Shown: positions 8,413 through 16,916, numbered from the stretch's first letter. The stretch: DNA of 64,000 nt from Corynebacterium crudilactis (GCF_001643015.1 NZ_CP015622.1:1067358-1131357); one strand, 5' to 3'. Program-made: numbers and translations. Notes: generated from the letters alone by a model not told the origin.

Positions 8413-9609
8413 GTGCCCGTAACTGAAGATGGGAAACTCTTTACACCAACATTTGTTATGGGTTGGATCGCCAACTTTTTACAATTTCTGGTGTTCTACT
8501 TCCTCATCACAACCATGGCTCTTTACGCAATCAAAGAGTTTCAAGCCTCTGAAACGGCAGCAGGTTTTGCCACCAGTTCGATTGTGATTGGTGCAGTGTT
8601 CTCCCGATTCTTCTCTGGCTATATTATTGACCGCTTTGGCCGCCGCAAGATCGTCCTCATCTCTGTTATTGTCACCACGATTACCTGCGCGCTGTACATC
8701 CCCATTGATTCTTTGCCACTGCTGTACGTGAATAGGTTTATTCACGGCGTGGGATATGCATTCGCCGCGACAGCAATTATGGCGATGGTTCAAGAACTGA
8801 TCCCAGCTGCACGACGTTCAGAAGGCACCGGCTACCTTGCGTTAGGAACCACTGTTTCTGCAGCATTGGGACCTGCACTTGCGTTGTTTGTTATTGGAAC
8901 CTTCGACTATGGCATGTTGTTCATCGTTGTTTTCGCAACGGCGATTCTGTGCCTGATTTCTACTGTGCTCATGTACTTCAAAACAACAGACCCGGAACCA
9001 ACTGGCGAACGTGCAAAATTCAGCTTTAAATCAATCCTCAATCCGAAAATTGTCCCAATCGGATTCTTTATCCTCTTGATCTGTTTCGCCTATTCAGGTG
9101 TGATTTCATATATCAACGCCTTTGCGGAAGAACGAGATTTGATCACCGGTGCAGGACTGTTCTTCATCGCCTACGCGGTCTCGATGTTTGTGATGCGCAG
9201 TTACCTTGGCAAACTACAGGACCGTCGTGGCGATAATATTGTGGTCTATTTTGGTGTGTTCTTTTTCGTTATCTCGTTGATTATTTTGTCCTTGGCTACT
9301 GCAAATTGGCACGTTGTTGTCTCTGGCATCATTGCAGGTCTTGGCTATGGAACCCTTATGCCGGCAGTGCAATCCATTGCAGTTGGTGTAGTGGATAAGG
9401 CCGAATTTGGCACCGCCTTTTCCACGCTTTTCCTCTTCGTAGATCTTGGTTTCGGCTTTGGACCAATTATTCTTGGTGCCGTATCGGCCATGATTGGTTT
9501 CGGGCCAATGTATGCAGTGCTTGCAGGCCTTGGCGTAGTTGCCGGAATCTTCTACCTCTTTACCCACGCTCGTACTGATCGGGCTACAAAGGGATTTGCG
9601 CAGGCCTAA
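8413..9609 (+). CDS. MFS-family transporter, probable drug or metabolite exporter
   Basis: The 398-residue protein has about 12 hydrophobic helices. The MFS loop 2-3 signature is seen as SGYIIDRFGRRK (about residues 74-85), with a related YLGKLQDRRGD in the second half. The start is GTG at 8413 with AAGGAG eight bases upstream. A strong hairpin follows the gene. Divergence from a MarR regulator with paired operators is the classic arrangement for an efflux pump induced by its substrate. Export rather than uptake is an inference from that context. Confidence 0.88.
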   Translation: MPVTEDGKLFTPTFVMGWIANFLQFLVFYFLITTMALYAIKEFQASETAAGFATSSIVIGAVFSRFFSGYIIDRFGRRKIVLISVIVTTITCALYIPIDSLPLLYVNRFIHGVGYAFAATAIMAMVQELIPAARRSEGTGYLALGTTVSAALGPALALFVIGTFDYGMLFIVVFATAILCLISTVLMYFKTTDPEPTGERAKFSFKSILNPKIVPIGFFILLICFAYSGVISYINAFAEERDLITGAGLFFIAYAVSMFVMRSYLGKLQDRRGDNIVVYFGVFFFVISLIILSLATANWHVVVSGIIAGLGYGTLMPAVQSIAVGVVDKAEFGTAFSTLFLFVDLGFGFGPIILGAVSAMIGFGPMYAVLAGLGVVAGIFYLFTHARTDRATKGFAQA

Positions 9610-9633
9610 AGCTTCTTTTTAATTTCTAGTGTA

Positions 9634-9667
9634 AGTGCCGGATTCAGTAATGAATCCGGCACTTTTG
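9634..9667 (+). terminator. Rho-independent terminator after the MFS gene
   Basis: Perfect 13-base arms AGTGCCGGATTCA and TGAATCCGGCACT flank a GTAA loop and are followed by TTTTG. It lies 24 bases after the transporter stop codon. Confidence 0.85.
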
Positions 9668-9721
9668 TTTGTGGTGCGTGATTTTAGGTATTCACTGGCT
9701 TAAAAATAACTTGGTTGTTAA

Positions 9722-9735
9722 TACGTTTTTACGTA
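9722..9735. promoter_or_regulatory. Inverted repeat before the winged-helix gene, possible autoregulatory operator
   Basis: TACGT and ACGTA arms flank a TTTT centre. The repeat ends 11 bases before the ATG of the winged-helix regulator gene and overlaps the expected promoter or leader. Its position suggests autoregulation by the encoded regulator. This is inferred from position only. Confidence 0.45.
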
Positions 9736-9746
9736 CTATCGTAGGT

Positions 9747-10301
9747 ATGGGTGATGAAACAGTACTGAACGAACTTCGGCAAGAGATCCGAGACCTCGCG
9801 ATAAGAGTGGCCTCATTGGAAAGTACAACTGCAAAAGAGCAGCCCGATCAGGCTGATTCAGAGTCATCTATACCACAAACAAATGATGATTTTTGGGCTC
9901 TGTCGGGATTGCGGTCCAGGTTGGGGGAGCACGCATCAACAGAACAAGGGGCGGTGACGCTGGTGGGTGCGGTAACACTCCCAACTGGCGCTCCGGTCTC
10001 CTGGCAACAAACAGCAGGAACTACTGGTCTCTTCGAAATAGAGTGGGAAGAGCGTGCAACAGCATTTGCTGCGCTGGGTCATCCAATGCGCCTGGAGCTC
10101 TTGCGACATATTCTTTCTGGTATTCACTCCACAGCAGAACTCACATCAATTGAATCTTTAGGTACGACGGGGCAGCTTCATCATCACCTCCGGCAGTTGT
10201 TATCGAGTGGGTGGCTTAAACAGAGCGGCCGGGGCAGTTATGAAGTCCCACCGGCTCGGGTAGTGCCTTTGTTAGCCTGCATTGTTGCTTCGGACCACTG
10301 A
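9747..10301 (+). CDS. ArsR-type winged-helix regulator with N-terminal coiled coil
   Basis: The chosen ATG at 9747 gives 184 residues; the longer frame upstream runs through the promoter region. Residues 3-35 form a heptad-like helix (LNELRQEIRDLAIRVASLES), a likely coiled coil. A Gly/Thr-rich middle follows. The C-terminal winged helix starts at about residue 105 with ERATAFAALGHPMRLELLRHIL, the typical first helix of ArsR regulators, and includes TTGQLHHHLRQLLSSGWL as recognition helix. No metal-binding cysteine cluster is seen. The stop codon overlaps the ATG of the membrane peptidase gene, so the regulator and the cell-wall enzyme are translated together. It may sense an envelope signal, but this is inference. 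Confidence 0.8.
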   Translation: MGDETVLNELRQEIRDLAIRVASLESTTAKEQPDQADSESSIPQTNDDFWALSGLRSRLGEHASTEQGAVTLVGAVTLPTGAPVSWQQTAGTTGLFEIEWEERATAFAALGHPMRLELLRHILSGIHSTAELTSIESLGTTGQLHHHLRQLLSSGWLKQSGRGSYEVPPARVVPLLACIVASDH

Positions 10302-11182
10302 TGAATTTTCTTATAAGGCTTTACCGCGTGCGAGGAGTTATTCTTTTCGTCGCCATTGTGCTGTGTCTGCTTGGAGCATTTCGCCGATTTATCCCTCAGT
10401 CAGAGGCGCTTGACATGATCTTTCTGGGGCTACCGTGGCTGGGTATTACTGGCATGCTCATTGCTATGCTCGTGGCCGTGCTGGTGCCGAAGTGGCTACC
10501 AGTAAGCGAAACAATCAGTATCGTTCCTCCTGTGGATGGGCGGTGGCTAGGTATGAATAGCCCCGTCAATAAGGTGCCCAGTCACGGAGTTCGCGCTTAT
10601 GGACAGTCCTATGCAATTGACCTGGTTTATGAGCCAGTAGATCAGAAACGGCCAACGTTTGGGGTCGGTCCAGTTATGAGACGCCCCGAGGACTATCCCG
10701 CATTTGGTCAGCCTGTTCGTGCAATGATCGATGGTCAGGTTGTTAGTGTGTTGGACGCGCTGCGTGATCATCGGGCACGTTCAGGTACTCTCAGCGTCTT
10801 GTACATGCTGGTCGAAGGTGCGCTTCGTGAGTTGGCTGGGCCCAAGTTCATCATCGGCAACCATGTGACTATCCGCAGCGATGATGGTGTTTTTGCTGTA
10901 GTTGCACATCTTAAAAGTGGATCAGCGCTTGTTGCCGTAGGAGATAGAGTTCATGCGGGCCAAGTGATTGCCGAATGCGGAAATTCAGGTAACAGTAGTG
11001 AGCCCCATGTGCATGTGCAGTTGATGGATCGACGTTCGTTCTGGACTGGGCAGGGAGTGCCTTTTGTCTTCGCAGATGTGCAGATTGGTGATGCTGATCT
11101 GCTGCAAAATGCGCTCCCTGGCAACCTTCAACATGTGAAAATATTAGCTCTGCAGCAACCTTCTAAGAATTCAAAGGAATAG
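10301..11182 (+). CDS. Membrane-anchored M23 (LytM) peptidase
   Basis: The 293-residue protein starts at an ATG overlapping the previous TGA. Two N-terminal hydrophobic helices (about 9-29 and 43-65) anchor it. An extracellular LytM domain covers about 85-270. The zinc ligands appear as the H and D of SHGVRAYGQSYAIDL and the HVH of SSEPHVHVQLMD (about residue 240). GDRVHAGQVIAECGNSG is the usual strand before the HxH motif. M23 enzymes cut peptidoglycan cross-bridges. The catalytic residues look intact. The partner genes are a winged-helix regulator and a tiny cysteine-rich membrane protein. Confidence 0.85.
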   Translation: MNFLIRLYRVRGVILFVAIVLCLLGAFRRFIPQSEALDMIFLGLPWLGITGMLIAMLVAVLVPKWLPVSETISIVPPVDGRWLGMNSPVNKVPSHGVRAYGQSYAIDLVYEPVDQKRPTFGVGPVMRRPEDYPAFGQPVRAMIDGQVVSVLDALRDHRARSGTLSVLYMLVEGALRELAGPKFIIGNHVTIRSDDGVFAVVAHLKSGSALVAVGDRVHAGQVIAECGNSGNSSEPHVHVQLMDRRSFWTGQGVPFVFADVQIGDADLLQNALPGNLQHVKILALQQPSKNSKE

Positions 11183-11185
11183 ATA

Positions 11186-11299
11186 ATGGATCCAGTATCG
11201 TTAATCTTTGGTGCAGCTATTGCGTCTGTTGCATGGATATGTCTTTTACCGCGAACCCGAAAAAAATGTTCGAAATGCGGTTCGACCGATCTCTGCTAA
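11186..11299 (+). CDS. Small membrane protein with C-terminal Cys cluster (37 aa)
   Basis: An ATG four bases after the peptidase stop has AAAGGA seven bases upstream and opens a 37-codon frame. Residues 4-22 are a hydrophobic helix (SLIFGAAIASVAWICLL). A basic turn RTRKK follows, then CSKCGSTDLC, a CxxC plus a third cysteine, which looks like a half zinc ribbon facing the cytosol. No family is recognised. Tight spacing, a good ribosome site and clear composition make it a likely third member of the winged-helix/LytM operon. Confidence 0.6.
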   Translation: MDPVSLIFGAAIASVAWICLLPRTRKKCSKCGSTDLC

Positions 11300-11364
11300 A
11301 AGCAGCCGAATGCATGTCTTCTTCCATTTTCTCTTTGCCTAGTACTGGCTGTCTCGACATGATC

Positions 11365-12444
11365 TTAAGTACGTGAAATAACCGCAACTGCCTCCGCTAG
11401 TGCGGCAGCCGCAATGCGTGCATCTTCTTCGTTGTGGTTCGTGTTGAAAGTACAGCGCACAGCAGTTCTTGCGGTGTCTTCATCAAAACCTAAGGCCAAG
11501 AGCACATGGGAGACTTCGCCGGATCCACAAGCTGAACCAGGGGAGCAGACAATGCCGTGGCGTTCTAATTCGAGCAGGACTGTTTCTGAGCCGATGCCTT
11601 CAAAAAGAAATGAGGCATGTCCGGCTAGTCGATGTGTGGGATGTCCTGTCAAACTTGCTCCGGGAATCTCTAATACTGAAGAAATGAATTCACTGAGGTC
11701 TAGGTAGCTTTCTTGGCGTGCTATTTCTAAAGCTGTGGCAAAAGCTACAGCGCCTGCAACGTTCTCTGTGCCGCTGCGTTTGCCGTTTTCTTGTCCACCG
11801 CCATGGACGAGGGGTTCGAGGGGAAGTTTTGACCATAAGACACCGATGCCTTTGGGGGCTCCGAATTTATGGCCGGACAAACTCAATGCATCTATACCTA
11901 GGTCAAAGGGGAGGTGAGCTGCTTGAACAGCATCAGTATGAAATGGTGCTGTGCTGGTTCGAGCTAATTCAACGAGTGGTTGGATGGTGCCTATCTCATT
12001 GTTGGCATAACCGATGCTGACCAAGGTGGTGTCTGGTCTGAGTGTGGCTGCAAGATCCTGCGGGGAGATTAATCCGCTACGATCTGGGCGGAGATAGGTG
12101 ATCTCGAAAGCATGGAAGCGTTCTAGATATTGCGCTGCGTTGAGGATGCTGTCGTGTTCAATGGTGGTTGTGATGAGGTGTCGGCCCTTGGGGTTGGCTA
12201 GGCAGATGCCCTTGATGGCTAGATTGTTGGCTTCAGTTCCACCTGAGGTGAAGATGATCTGTGAGGGCCGTCCCCAGATAATGCGTGCCACTCTGTTTCG
12301 AGCATCTTCTAATCCAGCAGCAGCAAGTTTTCCTGGTTCATGTGGGCTAGAAGGATTGCCAAAAGCTCCAGTGAGATAGGGCCACATGGCTTCGAGTGCT
12401 TCTTTGCGTACGGGGGAGGTGGCAGCATTATCGAGGTAGAGCAT
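11365..12444 (-). CDS. nadS: Cysteine desulfurase NadS
   Basis: This 359-residue class V aminotransferase-fold enzyme has the PLP lysine in SLSGHKFGAPKG (about residue 187) and the sulfur-accepting cysteine in CSPGSACGSG near residue 308. YLDNAATSPV at the N-terminus and FTSGGTEANN are family signatures. Its ATG overlaps the nadC stop (TAATG). In C. glutamicum NadS is thought to supply sulfur for the iron-sulfur cluster of NadA, and position as last gene of the NAD operon supports that role over general IscS duty. Confidence 0.92.
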   Translation of the reverse strand: MLYLDNAATSPVRKEALEAMWPYLTGAFGNPSSPHEPGKLAAAGLEDARNRVARIIWGRPSQIIFTSGGTEANNLAIKGICLANPKGRHLITTTIEHDSILNAAQYLERFHAFEITYLRPDRSGLISPQDLAATLRPDTTLVSIGYANNEIGTIQPLVELARTSTAPFHTDAVQAAHLPFDLGIDALSLSGHKFGAPKGIGVLWSKLPLEPLVHGGGQENGKRSGTENVAGAVAFATALEIARQESYLDLSEFISSVLEIPGASLTGHPTHRLAGHASFLFEGIGSETVLLELERHGIVCSPGSACGSGEVSHVLLALGFDEDTARTAVRCTFNTNHNEEDARIAAAALAEAVAVISRT

Positions 12445-13283
12445 TAGTAGATATCCAGTCCTAGATCTAGGGCTCGCACAGAGTGGGTGAGTGCGCCGAC
12501 GGAAATGATATCTACGCCGGTTGAGGCGATTTTTCCGACAGTGTTGAGATTGACGCCACCAGAAGCTTCAATGAGTGCGCGTCCGGCAATGAGTTCTACG
12601 CCTTCGATGAGCTGGTCGATGGTGAAATTATCTAACATGATGGTGTCTACGCCAGCTGCAAGGACGGGTTCGATTTGTTCAATGCGATCAACTTCCACTT
12701 CCACGTGGGTGGTGTGAGGAAGCTTCGCTTTCATCGAAAGTAGCGCTTCAGTGATTGAGAGACCTTGGGAGGCAATTGCTGAGAGGTGGTTATCTTTCAC
12801 CATGACAGCATCGGACAGGGTAGCGCGGTGGTTGAATCCGCCACCGTCGCGTACTGCTTGGCGCTCAATAATTCTTAAACCCGGGGTGGTTTTGCGGGTA
12901 TCCACAATGCGAGCTTTAGTACCGGTTACTTCTGCCACATAGCGTGAGGTTAACGTGGCGATACCTGAAGTTCTTTGCACAAAGTTCAGAGCAATGCGTT
13001 CGGAACGAAGAATGCTTCTGGAATTTCCGGCGACGGTTCCCAAGACATCGCCTGCATCAAAACGTTCGCCATCAGAGACCTCCAGCACAACCTTCACAGA
13101 AGGATCAACCAGATGGAAGGAAACGTCGAAAAGCGCCTGCCCGCTAAAGATGCCCGGTTCTCGGGCAACAACCTGTGCGCTCAGCTGCGCGTGGCCGGGG
13201 ATAAATATCTCTGAGGTGGTATCGCCCCAGGGTGCGTCTTCGGCAAGGGCTGCGCTGACGATACGGTCAATTGGAGTGAGCAT
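12444..13283 (-). CDS. nadC: Nicotinate-nucleotide pyrophosphorylase (quinolinate phosphoribosyltransferase)
   Basis: This 279-residue enzyme converts quinolinate and PRPP to nicotinate mononucleotide, CO2 and pyrophosphate. Characteristic stretches are EDAPWGDTTSE near the N-terminus, ALNFVQRTSGIAT, the substrate-binding DTRKTTPGLR and GGGFNHR (about residues 133-160), and the EVEVD and MLDNF strands of the barrel. The start is the ATG at 13283, one base after the nadA stop. A longer frame extends back into nadA but has no ribosome site and would overlap it. Third gene of the NAD operon. Confidence 0.94.
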   Translation of the reverse strand: MLTPIDRIVSAALAEDAPWGDTTSEIFIPGHAQLSAQVVAREPGIFSGQALFDVSFHLVDPSVKVVLEVSDGERFDAGDVLGTVAGNSRSILRSERIALNFVQRTSGIATLTSRYVAEVTGTKARIVDTRKTTPGLRIIERQAVRDGGGFNHRATLSDAVMVKDNHLSAIASQGLSITEALLSMKAKLPHTTHVEVEVDRIEQIEPVLAAGVDTIMLDNFTIDQLIEGVELIAGRALIEASGGVNLNTVGKIASTGVDIISVGALTHSVRALDLGLDIY

Positions 13284-13284
13284 T

Positions 13285-14550
13285 TTAAGCTTTCTTGGTT
13301 GAAGGAACAACAGAGAGCATGCGTTCAAGAGCAACGCGCGCAGGCGAAGCCACAGCCTGAGAGACGGAAATCTGGTTGATCACATTGCCTGCGACCAACT
13401 CTTCTAACACCCAGGCGAGGTAGCCAGGGTGGATGCGATACATCGTGGAACACGGGCAGATAACCGGATCAAGGCAGAAAATGGTGTGCTGCGGATATTG
13501 CGCGGCCAGGCGCTGCACCAAATTGATCTCAGTTCCGATAGCAAAAGTAGAACCAGCAGGCGCTGCCTGAATCGCCTTGACGATGAAATCGGTGGAACCG
13601 GAAGAATCTGCGGCATCCACAACTGCCATGGGGGATTCTGGATGCACAATCACGTGCACATCAGGGAATTCTGCGCGAGCCTTGTCGATTTGTGCGACAC
13701 TAAAGCGCTTATGCACGGAACAAAAACCATGCCAGAGCAGCACTTTCGCATTCTCTAGCTCTGCTACAGTATTTCCGCCGAGAGGCTTATTCGGATTCCA
13801 CAAGGGCATCTGATCAAGGCTAATACCCATGGCTTTTGCCGTATTTCGGCCTAGATGTTGATCAGGGAAGAACAGCACGCGCTGACCACGCTCAAAAGCC
13901 CACTCCAGCACGGCGCGCGCATTAGAAGAGGTGCAAACAATGCCACCGTGCTCTCCGACGAATCCCTTAAGCGCCGCGGAGGAATTCATATATGTCACGG
14001 GGATGATGGTTTCATCGCCATAAATTGCAGTGAGTTGCTCCCAGCAATCCTCCACAGAATCAAGATCAGCCATATCCGCCATGGAACAACCGGCAGCCAG
14101 ATTCGGAAGAATCACTGATTGCTCAGCAGTGGATAACAGATCAGCGGTTTCTGCCATAAAATGCACACCGCAGAACACAATGGCCTCTGCCTGGGGTTTA
14201 GTTTTGGCAGCGCGGGCAAGCTGAAAAGAATCTCCCACAAAATCCGCATGCTGGATTACTTCATCGCGCTGGTAGAAGTGTCCAAGAATAACCACGCGGT
14301 CACCCAGCGTAGCTTTTGCCGCGCGGATCTTTTCGTGTAGTTCTTCATCGCTGGCGCGTTGATAGCGCTCGGGCAGGACTTGCTGGCGCGGCGTCTGCGC
14401 TGGAATGAGATCGCTTTGCGACGCGCCGGGCCCGTAGGTATCCGGCATCTCAGGAAGATCAAGCAGCCAGGGGCCCTGCTGAAGTTCGCTATTGCAGCTT
14501 TGCGTATTTTGCAGGGCGAGGTTTACTGAGGGAGTAATTGACGTAGTCAT
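13285..14550 (-). CDS. nadA: Quinolinate synthase A
   Basis: This 421-residue enzyme condenses iminoaspartate with dihydroxyacetone phosphate to quinolinate and needs a 4Fe-4S cluster. Candidate cluster cysteines are in FCGVHFMAE, in the C-rich PVICPCSTMYR near residue 365, and in CTSSNARA. The repeated GHFYQRDEV and HPESPM motifs are typical of NadA. The first ~70 residues are an extension also seen in actinobacterial NadA. It follows ndnR by 21 bases and precedes nadC by one base, so it is co-transcribed and under NdnR control. No nadB gene lies in the operon, as in C. glutamicum, where another enzyme must supply iminoaspartate. Confidence 0.95.
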   Translation of the reverse strand: MTTSITPSVNLALQNTQSCNSELQQGPWLLDLPEMPDTYGPGASQSDLIPAQTPRQQVLPERYQRASDEELHEKIRAAKATLGDRVVILGHFYQRDEVIQHADFVGDSFQLARAAKTKPQAEAIVFCGVHFMAETADLLSTAEQSVILPNLAAGCSMADMADLDSVEDCWEQLTAIYGDETIIPVTYMNSSAALKGFVGEHGGIVCTSSNARAVLEWAFERGQRVLFFPDQHLGRNTAKAMGISLDQMPLWNPNKPLGGNTVAELENAKVLLWHGFCSVHKRFSVAQIDKARAEFPDVHVIVHPESPMAVVDAADSSGSTDFIVKAIQAAPAGSTFAIGTEINLVQRLAAQYPQHTIFCLDPVICPCSTMYRIHPGYLAWVLEELVAGNVINQISVSQAVASPARVALERMLSVVPSTKKA

Positions 14551-14571
14551 GGTGTGGTCCTTTTATGGCGA

Positions 14572-15216
14572 TTAGCGCTGGAATCGGAATAGTTTTGGTG
14601 GCCGGTGCGGGGTTCCCGCGAGCACTTCGCCAGTGTCGATGAGATCGGGTGAGGTGGCCACGGATCTTCGAAAATTGGCGGCATCGAGTTTTTGGCCCAG
14701 CACTGCTTCATGCACGGAACGCAGCTGTGCGATGGTGAATTTCTCTCCGAGGAAAGAGTGCGCGATCTCTGCGTATTCCACCTTGGTGCGCAGGCGTTCC
14801 AGCGCATAGTTGACGATGTCATTGTGGTCGAAAGCCAGCTCTGGAAGGTGATCAGCGGGAAACCACTGCACATTTTCACCTGGTATTGCTTTAAGTGCTT
14901 CATCGGCGCGCACCAAAGCCCAATACACCACGGAAATAACTCTTCCGGTGGGGGAGCGGTCTACACCACCAAAGGTATAGAGCTGCTCTAAATAGCTGGG
15001 GTGTAGGCCGGTGGTTTCTGCCAAGGTGCGTGCTGCGGCATCTTCTAGTTCTTCATGTGGTGGTAGCCAACCGCCAGGCAGTGCCCATTTGTTTAAATGT
15101 GGCTCTCTGGTGCGTGGGACAAAAGGGGTCCACAAGCTGGGAAGATCTTGTGGGCCTGGGCGCAGCGCAAAGATGATCGTGGACACGGCCACCTGGATTT
15201 CCGGTGAAGCGGGCAA
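14572..15216 (-). CDS. ndnR: NUDIX-type NAD biosynthesis repressor NdnR
   Basis: The 214-residue protein has an N-terminal NUDIX-like domain (about 5-135) and a C-terminal winged helix (about 145-205) containing KFTIAQLRSVHEAVLG. The NUDIX box is degraded (PPHEELEDAAARTLAETTGL lacks the full GX5EX7REUXEEXGU pattern), as in non-enzymatic NrtR/NdnR sensors of ADP-ribose or NAD. The start is TTG at 15216 with AAGGTGG upstream. In C. glutamicum NdnR represses ndnR-nadA-nadC-nadS. Two similar palindromes lie just before this gene, so the same autoregulation is expected. Confidence 0.9.
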   Translation of the reverse strand: MPASPEIQVAVSTIIFALRPGPQDLPSLWTPFVPRTREPHLNKWALPGGWLPPHEELEDAAARTLAETTGLHPSYLEQLYTFGGVDRSPTGRVISVVYWALVRADEALKAIPGENVQWFPADHLPELAFDHNDIVNYALERLRTKVEYAEIAHSFLGEKFTIAQLRSVHEAVLGQKLDAANFRRSVATSPDLIDTGEVLAGTPHRPPKLFRFQR

Positions 15217-15229
15217 AGAACCACCTTAA

Positions 15230-15242
15230 GGTCAATCTGACT
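15230..15242. promoter_or_regulatory. Putative NdnR operator 1
   Basis: GGTCAATCTGACT contains GTCA and TGAC arms around ATC. It lies 14 bases before the ndnR start codon, overlapping the leader and ribosome site. The same half-sites recur at 15264-15276, with 34 bases between centres. Confidence 0.6.
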
Positions 15243-15263
15243 TTAACTTGGAGGCTATCTTAT

Positions 15264-15276
15264 AGTCATTTTGACT
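15264..15276. promoter_or_regulatory. Putative NdnR operator 2
   Basis: AGTCATTTTGACT is an inverted repeat with AGTCA and TGACT arms and a TTT centre. It matches the GTCA-N3-TGAC core of the neighbouring site and the general NrtR/NdnR-type operator. It probably overlaps the ndnR promoter and is also close to the divergent transporter promoter. Confidence 0.65.
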
Positions 15277-15361
15277 TTAAGGGAAGAGTTTCACAGGTTC
15301 TGTCAGCGGTCTACTATGGCTCAAGGTTTTAAAATAATTGCGTTGGAGAGGCGAGAAACTC

Positions 15362-16285
15362 ATGCTTGCAGTGCTATTCGGAGTGATGGCCGGAGCCATT
15401 ATGCCTTTCCAAACGTCAGTGAATAATAGGTTGCGCCAGTCTGTGGGAGCGCCACTCCTGGCATCATTTATCTCCTTTGTGGTGGGCACATTTTCACTCA
15501 TCATTGCCACCTGGATAACCAGCGGACAGCCCTATCCTTCCTTGGGAAACACTTCAGATGAACCGTGGTGGATTTTTACCGGTGGCATGTTGGGCGTGGT
15601 GCTCTTAACCGGAAATATCTTATTATTCCCGCGGGTAGGAAGCGTCCAGACTGTTATTCTGCCGATCACTGGGCAAATCCTCATGGGCCTGATTATTGAT
15701 TCTTTCGGCGTGGCCTATGCTCCCCAAACTCCTTTGACGCTGGTGCGAATCTTAGGTGCACTAGCTGTGCTTTTCGGCGCGCTTGCCGTTGTGGGAGTGT
15801 TCTCTAAAACCACCACTGGCCAGGGACAAGCTCAAGGAGCATCGGTTTGGCTCTGGAGACTTCTCGGTGTGGTGATGGGCATGTGCCAAGCCACGCAGGT
15901 GGCAGTCAACGGTTATTTGGGCACAGTGCTGGGATCTGCCATTGAATCAGCCTTGGTATCTTTTACTGTTGGAACCACAGTGCTTTTTGTCTTACTTGTG
16001 CTCACTCGAACCAAATGGCGCGGAATCAATGGCGCTGGCGAGAAAAACCCATGGTGGATGTGGCTTGGTGGTGTCATTGGCGCAACGGTTATTTTCAGCA
16101 CCGCCTACTTAGGACCTGTTATCGGTACTGGCGTAACAGTGGTGGTCATGCTGTTGGGCATGATGCTTGCCAGCCTGCTGATCGATATCTTTGGATTTTT
16201 GGGCAGCCCACGCCGTCGCATTCACCTTGCGCAGCTCATTGGCCTGTTGGTAATTATCGCGGGTGTGGCGCTGATCAGAATCTAG
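15362..16285 (+). CDS. DMT-superfamily transporter (YdcZ/DUF606 type)
   Basis: The 307-residue membrane protein has two tandem copies of a roughly five-helix unit. Each starts with a similar motif: GVMAGAIMPFQTSVNNRL (about residues 7-24) and GVVMGMCQATQVAVNGYL (about 167-184). This duplication is typical of YdcZ-like drug/metabolite transporters. GAGAGG lies before the chosen ATG. It diverges from ndnR, but its substrate is unknown. A vitamin B3 substrate would be speculation from position alone. Confidence 0.8.
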   Translation: MLAVLFGVMAGAIMPFQTSVNNRLRQSVGAPLLASFISFVVGTFSLIIATWITSGQPYPSLGNTSDEPWWIFTGGMLGVVLLTGNILLFPRVGSVQTVILPITGQILMGLIIDSFGVAYAPQTPLTLVRILGALAVLFGALAVVGVFSKTTTGQGQAQGASVWLWRLLGVVMGMCQATQVAVNGYLGTVLGSAIESALVSFTVGTTVLFVLLVLTRTKWRGINGAGEKNPWWMWLGGVIGATVIFSTAYLGPVIGTGVTVVVMLLGMMLASLLIDIFGFLGSPRRRIHLAQLIGLLVIIAGVALIRI

Positions 16286-16293
16286 AGCAGAAT

Positions 16294-16896
16294 CTAGATT
16301 TCTACCGATTCTCCCTCACCTAGTGCTAAATATTGCGAACCATAAGCCTCAGCGAGTGCGGTGAGGAACTTCTTATTAATCGCCAAGCCACGTTCATTCA
16401 TGATGCCGTCATGGATACCAATGAAACGCTGCGGCGGAAATTTCCTTAAATAGTCCTCTACATCCAGCATTTTTACCCAAGGACCATTGACCGGCAGCAG
16501 GCTTAATTCTACCTTTTTCAACGGCTGAAAAGCATCGCCAGGATGGAGAACTCGGCCGTTGATCAAGTACCCAACATTTTCAGCTACGGCAAGCGCATGG
16601 CTGATCAACGCATGTTCGGAACCTAGAACTTCCACGTTTAGGGAACCAACTGTGAAATTTCGGCCGTGCTCCACGATGTGGCATTCCACCGGAATGGCGT
16701 GAGCTACGGAGCGAGGTGCATAAATCGACATCCCAGGTTTGAGCACTGCGGGATCAACATGGTCTGGATGATTATGGGTAATCAAAATTGTGGCACCCTC
16801 AAGATTCGGGGCGCCAAAAGTGCCGGGATCAATGATGATGCGATTACCGTGATCTTCGATTTCCACACAGGCATGAATATGTCGAGTGATTTTCAT
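16294..16896 (-). CDS. MBL-fold metallo-hydrolase
   Basis: The roughly 200-residue protein has the metallo-beta-lactamase motif THNHPDHVD (about residues 53-61), with a further metal-binding region at EHALISHAL and a closing HPGDAF and GIHDG. It resembles the UlaG/YtnP-like group of small hydrolases. Two in-frame ATGs, at 16905 and 16896, are possible and neither has a strong ribosome site. The shorter form beginning MKITRH is chosen. The substrate is unknown. It ends 9 bases from the convergent transporter gene. Confidence 0.85.
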   Translation of the reverse strand: MKITRHIHACVEIEDHGNRIIIDPGTFGAPNLEGATILITHNHPDHVDPAVLKPGMSIYAPRSVAHAIPVECHIVEHGRNFTVGSLNVEVLGSEHALISHALAVAENVGYLINGRVLHPGDAFQPLKKVELSLLPVNGPWVKMLDVEDYLRKFPPQRFIGIHDGIMNERGLAINKKFLTALAEAYGSQYLALGEGESVEI

Positions 16897-16916
16897 GCCA
16901 TCCATTGTGCGCTACA

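Noticed and set aside
12444..13334. Longer nadC form starting at 13334
   Set aside because: It extends into the end of nadA, has no ribosome site, and lacks homology to NadC in the added part.
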